A stretch of 64,000 bases of DNA from Sistotremastrum niveocremeum HHB9708 (GCA_001630475.1 KV419396.1:1141532-1205531); one strand, 5' to 3'; counted from the stretch's first letter, positions 11,590-24,010 are shown. Numbers and translations: made by a program. Notes: generated by a model from the sequence alone, not told the origin.

Positions 11590-13015
11590 ATGAACCTGTC
11601 CGCCGCTCCCTCATGGCTACCGCCGTACCTGGTTCCTTTTTTTACCCTCTCATACCCTTCAGCACCTCCCTCTAATCCCGACTCATTTCCTAATTCAAAT
11701 TACTACAGAACAGGTTATTTGGATATCTGTTTTGTCGTCACTTGGATTGCCGTACTCGCTGTTCTACGTGAAGTTGTGCGGCTTGGCTTCCTGGAGCCTT
11801 TTGCGCGGTGGTGGTTGACTCCTCGTTCGCGTGTCGCGTCTGCTAATGGCGCCCATAATGGGTCATTATCGAATGGAAAGGCCCACACAAATGGCGACGC
11901 GCTTGCCGTTAAGTCACAGCAGAATGGCACCGATTCACCTCTGCGAAACCGAAAGTCATCCCAATCACCCCCCAAACTTGACAAAATCACCAAGAAGCGA
12001 CGAAAAGGGATGTCAAAGGAAGAGTGGGCTCGTGAAAGGAGCGTTCTCCGCTTTGCCGAGCAGGGTTGGGCTTGCGTTTATTATACCGTCTATTGGACCT
12101 TTGGCCTAGTGAGCTCTTTCAGCCGAAGCACCAAATCACGCCACTAATTAAGCGCCTAAGTACATCCATCTCTCACTTCCTACCTCTCCTTTCAACACGA
12201 CGCAGCTATGGGTAGGCTACCCGCACGATCTTCTCGCAGGCCCACTGAAATTCTATTACCTGACACAAATGTCATCTTGGCTTCATCAAATTCTGGTTCT
12301 GAACGCTGAGGCTCGCCGAAAAGATCACTATCAGATGTTATCACACCATATCATTACGATCATCCTCATGACAGCGAGTTATATCGGTAACTTTACTCGA
12401 GCAGGCTGTCTAATCTTGGCATTACTCGACTTTTGTGATATTTTCTTGCCCGTGGGTCTTCTTCTTATACCGCGAAGGAACATTGATACTAACATACGCC
12501 GTGATAGCTCGCGAAAATGCTCCGTTATCTACAACTAACCACCATTTGTGACGCGACATTCGTGTTCTTCATGACTTCATGGCTCGTGACTCGCAACATT
12601 CTGCTACCTGTCGTGATATGGTCGGTCGCGTTTGAGACGCCTGGTCTTGTCCCAGACGTTTGGGATCCTGAAAAAGGGTACTATGGTTCTCGGGGTATCA
12701 TGAATCTCTTCATCGCCCTGTTGGTTTCTCTACAGGTTTGTCGCTCAGTTCCTGCGGAGATCTTCCTGCTTTTCTGACCTTCTCTAGATACTCCTATGCA
12801 TCTGGGGCTGGATGATTGCGCGTGTAGCTTGGATGGTTGTGCGCGGAAGTAGCGCGGAAGACGTGAGGAGCGATGAGGAAGGGTATGCCTTTTTTGACTG
12901 CTTTCCTTGTTTTTGGACTGACCATATTCGCAGTGAGAGCCCTGAGGATGATACCAACGACGAGGCTGGCGATGACGAAGTCTCGTCGAACAACCTGAAG
13001 AGGAAGTCTCAATGA
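11590..13015 (+). CDS. LAG1: Sphingosine/dihydrosphingosine N-acyltransferase (ceramide synthase, TLC domain)
   Basis: Ceramide synthase joins a fatty acyl-CoA to a long-chain base in the endoplasmic reticulum membrane. After a short luminal N-terminus and a first helix (ICFVVTWIAVLAVLREVV) comes an Asn/Ser-rich linker and the family block ERSVLRFAEQGWACVYYTVY. An intron follows, then WVGYPHDLLAGPLKFYYLTQ. The Lag1 motif is very clear: KDHYQMLSHHIITIILMTAS with the catalytic HH pair, then LALLDFCDIFLP and, after an intron, LAKMLRYLQLTTICDATF. Two more membrane segments precede ILLCIWGWMIARVAWMVVRG. The acidic Ser-rich tail (SSAEDVRSDEE, SESPEDDTNDEAGDDE) looks like a casein kinase 2 target, which is an inference. 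The stop is at 13013-13015. Confidence 0.94.
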
Positions 13016-13363
13016 GCCATATTGGCGCACCGTGCACGAACTTGCTGAGCAAGCCGGACTAATTTTTCTGACTCCGGGTTCGACTAAATCTTAGACAGCA
13101 GAGACGTTTGCTATGCGAACTATCTAAGACTCTGCAGTACTTAATCAGAACTCTTTGATATTTGTAAATATTGGCTTTGGGCTGCGACCCTTGATATTAC
13201 TCCTGTCGGAGCCGGAAACGGATCGTTCTTGTCATCGCGTTACGCGCAGTGAGCGTAGTCCTTTCTCTGACGTCTCTTCCATCTACTTGGCTCTACACCG
13301 TCTCATTCGCCGAGACGGTTCACAGATAATCCTTGATATTATATTCGTGCTCGATCTTCATCG
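13016..13363. other. Intergenic between LAG1 and SNF7
   Basis: About 350 bases hold the LAG1 3' end and the SNF7 promoter and leader. I see no further gene, RNA or repeat. Confidence 0.6.
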
Positions 13364-14255
13364 ATGATGGCTGGAATCATGAGTTATTTCGGAGGGCGGC
13401 GAGATACCAAACAGGGAGCACGAGATGCAATCGTGCAACTACGACAACAGCTACAGATGCTTGAGAAGAAGGAAGATCATTTACAGAAGAAGATAGACGA
13501 GGAGGTGAAGAAAGCGAAGGCAAATGCTGTCTCGAATAAAGCTGGTGCGCACATTCGATCTTGTGCCCGAGAACAGTCAGCCAAGACTATTGTGGCATCT
13601 CTTTACAGTTGCCACTGCGGCCCTTCGGAGGAAGAAAGCCCATGAGCAAGAGCTTACACGATTATCTGGGACTCGGTTACAACTGGAGATGCAAGTGAAC
13701 ACTCTCGAATCTGCCAACCTCAACGCCGAGACGATGGCAGCCATGAAGAGAGGAGCGGATGCCCTCAAAGCCATTCATGGCAATCTGTACGTTACCCGCG
13801 CTCTTGATATCAACTCTCGCCCTGATAGTATGGTATCTCTTAGATCGATGAATAAGGTCGATGCCACCATGGACCAGATCAACGAGCAGCGGGAGCTTGC
13901 GAATGAGATCTCCGAGGCGATCTCGAATCCTCTCAATGCTGGTATTGATCTCGATGAGGTACGTCGTCCAGTTTTCTGTAGCTCTTGTTCGATGGCTGAC
14001 TTGCACTGCCAGGATGAGCTGAAGGATGAGCTGGCGGAGCTCGAGCGAGAAGAACTCGATGAACGGCTTATGGGAGCTGAGCGTGCACCTGTACACAGTC
14101 CGTCAGGAGCAACGAAAGTTGCAGAACGTATGCCTTTTCCCGTTCTCCGGCTAGTGATCGTGTGCTAACTCTGTCCCGCAGCACGGCATCGCAATGAGGA
14201 GGAAGACGAAGAGGAAGCCCAGCTCAAAGAATTACAAGCGTCTTTGGCTATGTGA
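13364..14255 (+). CDS. SNF7: ESCRT-III subunit Snf7 / charged multivesicular body protein 4
   Basis: Snf7 (Vps32/CHMP4) polymerises on endosomal membranes to bud intraluminal vesicles and acts in other membrane scission events. The frame starts MMAGIMSYFGGRRDTKQGAR. The first helices are basic and coiled-coil-like (AIVQLRQQLQMLEKKEDHLQ, KKIDEEVKKAKANAVSNK). After an intron comes ATAALRRKKAHEQELTRLSG, then MQVNTLESANLNAETMAAMK, GADALKAIHGNL and, after another intron, SMNKVDATMDQINEQRELAN. The acidic C-terminal half follows: DELKDELAELEREELDERLM and EEEDEEEAQLKELQASLAM, the last being the MIT-interacting end that recruits Vps4. The TGA is at 14253-14255. Confidence 0.94.
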
Positions 14256-14563
14256 TGATACCAGATCGATGCCGTTGTACAGATTCTCTATCCCTTTTCA
14301 TCTTTCCTCATATCCTTTTGTGTTTTGTATCGTGCTCCTGTTTGTCTGACCCCTTTGATGTACAGAATCTGGGTTCAGCGACAACCATTCCCTGCAATGT
14401 AATTTAAGTCCATGAGATAATAAATGCGGTTTGTGATGGATAAATAATAAAATGAAGTACAATAAAGCTGATGATGCGACGACAAGAAGAACGAGAATAA
14501 AGAGCAAGAAGCGATTATGCTATTAGAGTAATGCAGTGTCCGTCCCGCTATAAGATAGCACCG
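14256..14563. other. Convergent intergenic region with A/T-rich 3' ends
   Basis: SNF7 and NEM1 converge here with about 308 bases between stop codons. The segment 14415-14500 is A/T-rich, with AATAAT/AATAAA-like strings that could serve as poly(A) signals for SNF7. No coding or structured RNA signal is seen. Confidence 0.55.
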
Positions 14564-15933
14564 TCAATAACCACGCAGACCCAAGATCCGTCGCACATCA
14601 CTAGTGAACCTCAAAGAATCGAGGACTGGGAGGAGGTCCAGCAAGGCTTCATCGGAGAGATCATGTGTCCATCCTTCTATCGGGATTCCATTCGCTGTAG
14701 TGTGAAAGCCGATAGTGAGCACATGGCATGAAGATAGATGGCCGGGTACGCACAAGGGTTGACGCTGTAGCTGACAGGTGAGTTGTCAACGAGGCACACG
14801 CGCGCGAGATCGCCTTCGATGACCGAGAGGTCTTTGGTATACGAGCCGCTGGGAAGCTGCGTGCAAGACTGTTCATAGTAATGATGAGGCCGAGTTGATA
14901 CCAGGCAAGGTGGATACGGACCTCACGGAACAGACGCCGACTTAATATTCCTCGACCGGCATCAAGCCAATCAATTACGGGGTCTGCGTATTCTTGCATG
15001 GATGCAGTGAATATGACGACGGTATACCACCCGGAGACCTGAAAGCATGTAAGACAATCGGATACGATCGAACATGCGGATAAATACCTTGCGCAAGAAA
15101 TAATCCACAAAGGGGCGTTTGTAGACATGGTAGAGTGTAACACGACCTCCGAGGACGACTTCAACGACGTGTCCGGCCTTGCGTCGGTTGCCAAATTCGA
15201 AGCCCAGGAGACCGCTGCCTCCGGAAGGATATGGACGGGAGGTAGAGTGGATGAGGGTTTCGTCGAGATCGAGCACTAGGGTCTTTGGCTGATGAAATGG
15301 GGCACGGCGGATTAGATGGGCTGTTAGAGGAGGCGGGGTCGGCGATGGTGTTAATAGATGTGACGACGATTGTGCAGGTATTTGAGAAAGCCGTTTCTCT
15401 AGTGCAGATGATGGTAAGGGCGTTGGAGGGGTAAAGTCGAGTACAGGTGTATTAGAGAGGTTTGGTAAAGTAGGGAGAGTGCGAGTGACTGGAAGATCAA
15501 TCTCTTCTTCAGAGTCTTTCTCGTCTGCAGTTGTCTCGATGTCGTCTTCGCCGGAATGCTGCAATGGGACAGCGACGATTTGACGAAGAGCAAGACGGTT
15601 GTATGCGGCACAGACTGCGTTCCAAAAGACGACGAAGGCACGGACGATGAATATTCGTCTGATACGGCGGGATAGCTCGGTCTGGTTTGGCGACGGCGTA
15701 GGGGGTCGGGGCAGGGCGCGGTCGTGCTTGGATAGACGACGATCAGACTGGTCGAGACGAGTGTAGCGTTTCTTTGCGGTTGGCTGCCGAAAGGAGAGTG
15801 GCTTGGACCACGCTGTTCGCGAGCCCGAGCTCGTCGGCTGATGGTGGGTGGAGGATGGCGGGGGCGACGGTGGCGACGACGAGGAGATGACTATTGCATC
15901 GAACTGGCGGGCGATGTATGCGAGCGAGTTCAT
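14564..15933 (-). CDS. NEM1: Nem1-type lipin phosphatase (FCP1-like HAD phosphatase)
   Basis: Nem1, with Spo7, dephosphorylates lipin (Pah1) at the ER/nuclear envelope and so controls phospholipid versus triacylglycerol synthesis. The long N-terminus is Ser/Pro-rich with a hydrophobic stretch ([20 protein letters not shown]) that may anchor it. The catalytic domain has [20 protein letters not shown] (DxDxT signature), [14 protein letters not shown], then [28 protein letters not shown], and [20 protein letters not shown] leading to [16 protein letters not shown], the DNSP motif. The final exon is [20 protein letters not shown] and [20 protein letters not shown], closing the domain as in known Nem1 proteins. 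The last intron (roughly 14694-14754) uses a GTGCGT donor. FCP1/SCP-type phosphatases are related, but the C-terminal text fits Nem1. Confidence 0.92.
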
Positions 15934-16223
15934 GAGGAGACGGTTGGGGCTCAGTCGCGCGTATTGGCCTATTTACTCCCCAACGATGGCTCACACTAAG
16001 CACTCGATCACTCGGCTTTCGCGCATACTTCTCATTACAGACTCTATCTAATGCTACCGACTCAATGTAACCCTGCAAGCGAGTCAGTATAAGCACAAAA
16101 ACAAAGCGAACCCAATTTCATATTAGATCAAGAAATGGCCAGTGGGTGCCTTGGACAAGCCCGGCTCCCTCCCCCACAAGTTGTAATCACAAAAAAAGAA
16201 ACGGATCTAGCACTCACGGATCA

Positions 16224-17343
16224 TCAGCGTTCCCAGTAGAACTTGCTCGCTGTCTTATCCGAGCTTTGTGATCCGGGCGGCGTCAATGCCAGCTTCGTCT
16301 CCATTTCTTGCTTTACTTGTGCTAGTCTCTTCTTCCTGCGACCTTCCCAAAAATCAAACACCCATGACTGGATCAGTGAGAACGCAGCGGAACTTGTCCA
16401 GTAGATGATCACAGCCTGTCAAACAATTAGCCATCCACAGCGCGCACATGGGACAGCAGACCCACCCCAGGCATTAAGGAACCGATGACTATTCGCACAA
16501 TCGACAGCCCTCTCAATAAGCTCTTCGAGATCAGCTGAGGTCGTATCCGTATGACTCCGTCTTTCTTGTCTTTGTTCCGCTGAGCCTCTTCTCTTCTCAA
16601 CATCTCTCTCGCTTGCTCTCCGCCAACGAGCCATTTTGCTGTTTCCACGTTTGCCAGCGACAGCACTCCCACAGCAATGGGAAATGCATTCGTCCGATCT
16701 GGGTACACCAGGGAAGTGATCGTGAAGAAGCTCTCACTATCTAGCGGCGATGGATAGACGCAGGCGTGTTGGATAACGAGTGATGTCAAGATGAATAGCG
16801 GAAGCTGTACGAGCTGGGGCGCGAGCATGGTCGGAATAGGTGAGCATTTGAATTCGGAAAAGAGCTCCTTTCGTTTGGCAGATAACTGGCGGGAAACGTG
16901 AGATTGCTGGGAGCATAAACAGACCAGGACAGTACAGATTTCCGAACGTCGTTCTCGCGTTCCCGAATAAATGCCTCTTTATCGCGGACGGTCCCACTTC
17001 TGAGTTCAGCAGCAATCTGACTTCGCAACTGTTTCCCATATTGTTGGGTGATGGGTAGCACAATCTCTTCAGCTCTCCACTGTCTCTTCTTCGCCTACAA
17101 AAAATGAGCAATACACGTGCAAGGAACAGGAATCGAACCTACCCATATTGAGACCGGGACGGTGAAAAAGAGACGAGTAGCGACAGTGACAGCTATGATA
17201 GTCGCAGAATAGGCTGGTACATCTGGAGGGAATGGAAGAGCAATGGCGAGGTCCAAGTAGGCATGCGAAAGAGAGTCTAGCGAGAATTGGCGAGTGGTTG
17301 GACGACGAGGGCTGCGCCAAAGACGGGCTGAGCTTTTGAACAT
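16224..17343 (-). CDS. COX18: Mitochondrial inner-membrane insertase, COX18/OXA1 family
   Basis: An OXA1/YidC-family insertase; within the family the text best resembles Cox18 (Oxa2), which exports the Cox2 C-terminus across the inner mitochondrial membrane. The Arg/Ser-rich start MFKSSARLWRSPRRPTTRQF fits a presequence. Then come LAIALPFPPDVPAYSATIIA, VATRLFFTVPVSIW, the charged AKKRQWRAEEIVLPITQQYG loop, LSAKRKELFSEFKCSPIPTM, and LAPQLVQLPLFILTSLVIQH. Later segments are SLVYPDRTNAFPIAVGVLSL and SKSLLRGLSIVRIVIGSLMP. A phase-0 intron at a GTACTG donor after NDVRKS is needed to keep frame. The last exon (AVIIYWTSSAAFSLIQSWVF, then a basic tail) ends at 16224. OXA1 itself cannot be excluded from sequence alone, but the charged loop and tail are short. 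Confidence 0.8.
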
Positions 17344-17385
17344 TTCCAGTCACAAGTCACACGCACTTTCTTCTCTTTTTGCTAC

Positions 17386-19965
17386 ATGGCCTCGGTCGTC
17401 GTCAGCGACGACGTTCCCAAATATTCTTGCCAATGTCTGAACGTTAGAATATTCAATCGTACACTTCCGTCTGGTGTCAGCCCGCCAGAGTCCCAAGACG
17501 AAGACCCACATTTTAAGAACGTTTACATCGCGAAGGATGGAATTGAAATCGTCAGTCCATCGCGTCCGAGCCAATAAAAATATTCATGATAGCTTTCAAG
17601 TCCCAAACCTTTGCGACCTTGCGGTCTCGCTCTAAGCCTCTCCCAGCTGCTTTGTCCGAGGGCAAAGTCATCCAGTACACTGAGCTCTCTTGCTTGCTTT
17701 GCGGCTCGCTCGTATACCGCGTTCCAATGGAGATGCCAGAAAATGCTGTTCTGAAAGAAGGTCCTATCATCACTTCCATTGAAGATTGGGTCGAATCAGA
17801 AATACTTTTGGGCAAAACTGGCTTCGTCGAGGTTTCGCTACTTCAAACCCTCGTGAGTGGCTGGCTTCGGGTATACATGTTTTGTGTTTCGTGCTCATTC
17901 AAAATAATTCAGGAGGCGGATGGCTTCCGTGCCGTCGCGTCTTCTTCAGATTATTCTCCTGTCTTCAAATTAGTGATACCCAATGTGGACCCCGGTGCCA
18001 CTTCCTTGCCATCATATTCTTCCGCTGCTTGGACGAGCAGCTTGTTACCCCACCTCCCAGACTTGGCCGCACCTCCCCCATACAGTCCTTCTCACCCTAC
18101 TTTCCAGCAATTTGTAAATAGCGCTTCTCGAGATTCGGCGCGTATACGAGAGGAGGCGACCAACCAAATCCGAGCCTTTGCCTTGGAGAGAGTGAAAGAT
18201 ATTGAAGCGGAGGAGAATATCTTGCGGAGACAGATAAACATCTTGTGGACAGTCTTCAGAGATGCCTACAGAGCCCAAAGGGATAAATCTCTCCGTATCC
18301 ATGAGCAGCGCAGTAATCGTGGCTCGGGAAGTAGCACGCCTACCAGTGTGAAGGACTTCAGTCCTGTTCACGTTACGCCGCGCCTTGCATCACCTGCTAC
18401 CTCTGCACCGAGAGTATCTGCTCTTTCGTCTTCCCGCACATCATATGGGTCACATTTCCCCGCTGCAATGCAGGCTCAGATGACTGCTCAGTCGACTGCA
18501 GTGCCTGTAGGCCAAAACTTCCGAGAATCTGATTCTTTGGCGTCTACATCCACATTAGTGGAAAGCCAGGCGAGATCATTGCCAGGACGGTTCATACGGA
18601 ATACGAACCCTGATCAAGACCTGGCTATGTCGCTTAAGGTGGCCAGCGCTATGGTTGATGCCCACATGGCGCGTTCTTTGAATACGCCCAGGAAACCTCC
18701 GAAGGGGAAGAGTGTGAAATCTTCGACGTCTATGCATCTGCCTGAGATCGTTGAGGCAAGAGATGAGGCGCAGGCTGAGGCGTCTGGGACGTGGAATGAG
18801 GCTGAGTCGAGAGAGAACGATAAGAAGAGGGAGAGGAAAGTCAAATTTGCTATTCGCGCTGCTCAAGAGAAGCCGATGTGGAATACCCCGCCTGTTTTAC
18901 AGGATCCTGTTGGTGGTATGTTGCCTATGACTGAATTTCTTTCCGGGAACTTACGAAATATTAGATGAAATATTCCTCCTTGAGGACCCGAACGAAACAG
19001 AGCCTCCTTCATTTCCCACATACGAGGCCCCGACGTCTACCACCAATAGTGTCATTATGCCCAAGAGACCCAAACCCAAACCTAAGTCCAATGATGCGAT
19101 CATGGGTTCTTTTGGTTCTCTTCGTCCAGCTTCTTTACCGGCCTACACAAATGCCATGCGGGAGCGTGTACGCACCATTTCGGATAAGCAAGCAGCTACC
19201 TACGTCGCACCTGCAGTCGTGAATGGAAGGGGCTCCCAAAGAAACGGAGAGAATGGAAAGGGTAAAGGAAAGGCGCCTGCACAGAATAGCATTGAGGAAG
19301 AGAGTGATGAAGATGATCTGTGGGTGCATCAATCAGAGGCGCCAGCTAGGGCAGAGAGCTCGACTCAAGGTTCTATGCCTACTCGTATAGGTGCGACGTT
19401 CTTCGTGTCATTTGCATAGTGTCCTGATCTTTCTGCAGCTTCTGCCCCTCTTGTTGATGATGATGAGGAGAGTAACAAACCGTCGAGCATGGCTACCTCT
19501 GTACCCATCGAGACAGATCTCAACAAACGTTTCGGGAAGAAGACGACAAATGGCTCGTCTTTCAGACAGAGTCTGTCCATTGCTCGAAGCAGTGGCATCC
19601 CCGAATCATTTGTCTCGACATTGTTACAACCTTCTGGGCTTTCTATGACACTAGAAGAACAAACGGAGAGGGCTATTCGAGAGGCTGAGGGAGATGCTTT
19701 CCGGAAACCAACGAAAGCCGCCGCACGCAATCTACTCTATAAGGAGAACGACAAAGAGAAAATAGCGAGCGGAATCCTCAGAGAGACGGAGCTCGATACC
19801 GCATGGTATCCTTACCATGATGATGAGGATGAAGATGAGTCGGAGGAGTCCGAAGAGGAAAACGAGGAGGTTGGCGGTCGGAGAAAGGCACTGAAGATCT
19901 TGAACAAGGCAAGACAGAGTGGAGATCATATGCCTGACGCAACGAGGTGGAAGAGTGTTGCATAG
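17386..19965 (+). CDS. Unknown conserved-looking protein with N-terminal CxC...CxxC motif
   Basis: I do not recognise this protein with certainty. Exon 1 starts MASVVVSDDVPKYSCQCLNV, and a phase-0 intron after KDGIEI leads to SQTFATLRSRSKPLPAAL and YTELSCLLCGSLVYRVPMEM. The pairs C-Q-C and C-L-L-C are spaced like a four-Cys zinc site of the Mss4/Yippee/Mis18 type, which is an inference. A short helical region follows (REEATNQIRAFALERVKDIE, EENILRRQINILWTVFRDAY), then a long Ser/Thr-rich disordered part. After an intron (GTATGT donor near 18917, acceptor at 18964) come basic and acidic stretches (MPKRPKPKPKSNDAIMGSFG, EEESDEDDLW) and a charged C-terminus, EDESEESEEENEEVGGRRKA, ending at 19965. 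The start lies only 42 bases from the COX18 start on the other strand, so the two share a very short divergent promoter. Confidence 0.7.
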
Positions 19966-20255
19966 CTGCGATTGCGAGCAGTTTAGCGTACTTGCTGGGT
20001 GTCATGTTTGTGGGCGATATGTTACTTTTATTTCATTTCCTTTTTGGAAATTAATTCACACGTTGCTGTGTACGTCATTGACGCTTGACAAGGTACCCGA
20101 ATGGATATGAGCCCGTTGGTTGCAACAGGCGCGCACCGTTCGTGCACCGCGCCTGTGCTCTCACTGCTTTCATATTCGGTAGCCTAGGCGGTCAGGACCA
20201 GACTGCGCGAGGGCAGGACTGCATACACTGCTTTGACTCTGCTAAAGCACCCGAC

Positions 20256-23200
20256 ATGACTATACATACAGCTACTGTCGTCGCCCGAACAACACCTGGT
20301 CTGTTCAGGGTACCTTCTCAGCATGACTTATCCCTCTCTGACGATCGGCATGCCTCTAGTGGTCATTGGGACTTTCTTGAAACATTACCGCAGAAAGTTG
20401 CAAGACTCCAAGGAAAAACGGGTCAACGACCCAACCGATGACATTCTCTTTGACCAGTAAAGCACTCCACCGAATGTAGGCGGGTAAGGAGTTGACGATT
20501 GATCTAGGGCATTCCACATCGTTAAGAGCTTCATTGACTATGGAACACATGATGACGTCGAATCGCTACAAGCATTGTACGCTTTCCACGTTTCTTACAT
20601 CCACAAATTCCTCTGGGCTCATTCGCATGACAGTACCAATACCCACATCCCTTCACCTCCATGGGCATTTACAGAGAGCGTCATGATACCTCTGGCTAAA
20701 TGCAATGAAGCGGCAGATCTACTTATACAGTGGTTTGGGCCGCAGGAGTTACAGTCGATTGTCGGAGGCGAGAAATGGTGGCAAGTTCGCGGGCTAGACG
20801 GCATTGAGGTAAGCCAGTTATGACATTCAAGGCGACATTAGTTTAATGTTTGGGAAAAACTCAGGCAGAATGGCTCACTATGAGATCGTTGCTACATTCT
20901 ACGCGACCTGGTGTATCTAACAACGGCGAAACAGAACGCAAACCTCCATCTATGACGCGAGGTCTGAATAGTTTGGAACGAGTAATGGTCCGTCTTCAAA
21001 GACTATATTCTTGTGAACAGCTTGACATTGCTATCTAGCTTTACATTCACGGAGGTTTGTCATCGTCTTTTACCCTGGGCCCTCGGTGTTGAGTAACTAT
21101 CTTAGGCGCGTTCTATTGGGGTTCAATAAGTGCGCTTCCACTATCAATGATTAGGTTTAGAAACTTACGTATACCGCAGATACACACCGTTATCAGATAC
21201 TTCGGTTTGGTATGGGCTCTCACGGCTTCTTTGCGTGCACCTCTGAAATGCCCTATTAGCGCGCAAAATCAAAGGGCGTTGTTTCGCGGTCAATTATCGA
21301 AAGGTAGTCAATCTACCGATTGAAATGAATCATCTAAGCCCGCTTTAGGCTCCCCAGTATCCGTGGCCTTGCCCTTTGCAGGACTGTTTAGCTGCATGTG
21401 AGTACCATTCGGCAGCTCTGGACGGTCCATTAACGATCCATGCAGACCTGTTTCTTATTCGACCTCCTCCTGGAGTGTTACATACGGCAATAGATCCGGG
21501 AAAAATCGTCCTGGCCGGGGATTCGGCAGGTGGCGGTCTCTGCGTCGCGTTACTCACTCTAATTCGCGATCTTGGACTTCCCATGCCTGCCGGTGCAACT
21601 CTCATTTCTCCCTGGGTAGACCTCACGCACTCCTTCCCTTCAGTAATGGACAACACCGAGACCGTAAGTCCCCACTAGGCTTTATTCAAAAGACGCTCAC
21701 GACGTGGACAGGACATCATTCCAAAATATGGGTTCATCCATAAACCATCAACGGTTTGGCCGATCCCTGCATTACCTGAAAGTGTGGGAGCTCGTGCTCC
21801 CCCAACAGACGAACCTCCGCCTCTTCCTGCACCAACAGGAAGCGATCGTGAGAGTCTAATGGCGCAGCATGACCCATCAAGTATCGAGGGAAACGTTATG
21901 GGAGATATGAACAGCAGGAAGACTGTCCCTGCGGAAAACACGGTGCCTTCTGAGAAGCCGAATCAAGTGGTTATTGTAGCCATGGACGATGCAAGCAAAA
22001 CACCTATCGAGCTGCGATCTCAGATTCAACTGTATGCCACTAATGAGTATGTTGAGCGTCTGACATCATCGATCTTCCTGCTCACAACGAAACTTAGCCA
22101 AGTGGAGCATCCTTTGGTCTCCCCATTATTGCAAGGATCTCTAGGAGGGCTTTGTCCGCTCTACATATTAGCTGGCAACAATGAAGTTCTGAGAGATGAG
22201 ATCGTATATCTGGCACATCGAGCAGCTCATCCAGAGCAATATAATATTCGAGATGGTCTGTTGGACCAATCATGGAGACAGCGAGAGAACAAGGCTAAGT
22301 TTACTACACCAACTAAGGTGCAGCCTGTTTACTCCGCGGCCGCTATTAAATTCTGAATGCACGTAATCTAGGTACATTTACAGGTCTTCGATGGCATGCC
22401 GCACGTTATGACGGTCTACAGCTTCTACCGCCCGGTATGTTTCGTTCTGCTAGATTCTGCTTTATTGATCTTGACGACTTTTAGGTGAAATATGCCTATC
22501 GTGCAATTGCTGATTTCGTGAAACATGTTACCGATCACCCTTCCCATGTTGTGCAACAGGACCCGTTTCCTGCAGTAGACGGGGCTCATTCTCGACCAGA
22601 TTCAGAATCGGAGGATGGAACGGACGACGACGAATCCGTTGTGTCTCCTGGACGCTACGACAACACATCACAAACGGCTAGCTCTCGGTTGGAAGAAAAG
22701 CGAAATACCATTTCGGAGACCCCTTCGGCTCCTCTGTCCAAGAAAGGAAGTTCGAATGGTGCCCCCGACGTAATTAATTGTGCTCATTCTAGCGCGCGAG
22801 GTCTGATTTTAATGGCGACTTATAGGTGGTGCAAGGCTTCATTCGAGAGCGCGTTGATCTCAAGGGGACCACACGTCCTCTCGAGCCAGCATCAGAAATC
22901 CCCGCGATGCAGCTTCCACTCCGGGAAATTGGCCTCATCAAAGAACGACCAGCCAATCGATGGCTGCAAGGTCAAGGGAAATGGGACCATCGATTCAGGC
23001 GAAAGGCAGAGAAGATAGTTAAGAAACGGATCCGCAATTCTGAGAAAGCCGACCGCATCGTTCGCAACGCAACAATGCGAGGTTTACTGGACGATTTGAC
23101 AGAAAGCGGACCTCATCAAGGTGACGACTGGGAAAGTCGTAGAAGGTGGGGACCTCTTGATTTAAGAGGCGAAAATCCTCCGCCGAGTGCTATTGCCGGA

Positions 23201-23684
23201 CGAAGAGATACTGTGAGTGCCCTTTGAAACGCTCGCACGCCTTCGTCTAACCGTCCTCGGTTCAGTCCGACTCGATTGCTCTGCTCAAGGCTTCAATTCG
23301 CGCAAGGGCTGGCACGCGTGCATCGAATGCCCCACATGCCCCCGAAGTCACCACTCTGGAAAGAGTGCAATCAATGGCTGATGACGAAGACCCTACCTCG
23401 GTGCCACAATTCTCGGTGTCGGAGAAACAAGTACATCCCAACATGATGCCCATGCATGGTCTTAATATATGGGCGGGTATTATGAGGTAGGCTGCATTTT
23501 CTCTGTTGTGATCAATATGTAACAGCTTCCGTCGGGCAGAATATTTACCAAGAAGAGCGAGAAGGGCTCTCCGAAATCAAAGACACGTCGTGCTTCTCAT
23601 AAGAAAGGCAAAGAGCGCGACCACATGGACGTCAACGAGAAACAGACGGCACACCAGCAAACCCACACTCCCATTACTTCATAG
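20256..23684 (+). CDS. Alpha/beta hydrolase fold-3 esterase/lipase with long disordered C-terminus
   Basis: A hormone-sensitive-lipase-type esterase (alpha/beta hydrolase fold-3). Visible exons read TFLKHYRRKLQDSKEKRVND, PTDDILFDQAFHIVKSFIDY, GTHDDVESLQALYAFHVSYI, then the oxyanion motif LYIHGGAFYWGSI (exons joined across 21056-21108). NTHRYQILRY, FAVNYRKAPQYPWPCPLQD, VLAGDSAGGGLCVALLTLIR with the nucleophile Ser, ATLISPWVDLTHSFPSV, CPLYILAGNNEVLRDEIVYL (catalytic Asp region) and VFDGMPHVMTVY (catalytic His) follow. Unlike compact family members, it has a roughly 100-residue insert after the GDSAGG block and a long basic/acidic tail after the His, ending in RIFTKKSEKGSPKSKTRR with stop at 23682-23684. 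At least ten short introns. The ATG at 20256 gives MTIHTATVVARTTPGLF, but the first exon is uncertain. The substrate is unknown. Confidence 0.8.
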
Positions 23685-24010
23685 CCATCATAGACCATCC
23701 CAACCTCTTCATCCATAACTATAGAATGTAACATATATTTTCTATGTACGACTTTGTTTAGTAATAAAATGCGGACCTATAATTGTGTTATGAAACGGGT
23801 AGGCGGCGACGGCCGACAATTAGGAGCGGAGACTGAATTAGTAGCGGGTATTTACCGTCGCAAACCTTGGACCACTTTCGACCTGACCTCTTTCATCGCT
23901 CGCGTTCCCTGAGCCTTTCTCCTCAAAACACAGTATGCACGTTTTTCATGGCCGTCGTGATTACAGTACTGACATTATGCCACCTTTTGGACTCAGTTTC
24001 ATCGAGAATC
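23685..24010. other. Intergenic with poly(A) signal and alpha-tubulin promoter
   Basis: An AATAAA hexamer at 23763-23768, about 80 bases past the hydrolase stop, is a good poly(A) signal. The remaining bases up to the tubulin start should hold its promoter and leader, and no other gene is seen. Confidence 0.5.

Noticed and set aside
17129-17139. tRNA B-box-like string (GGTTCGATTCC on the minus strand)
   Set aside because: It lies inside an intron of the COX18-like gene, and no matching T-stem, anticodon arm or acceptor stem could be built around it.
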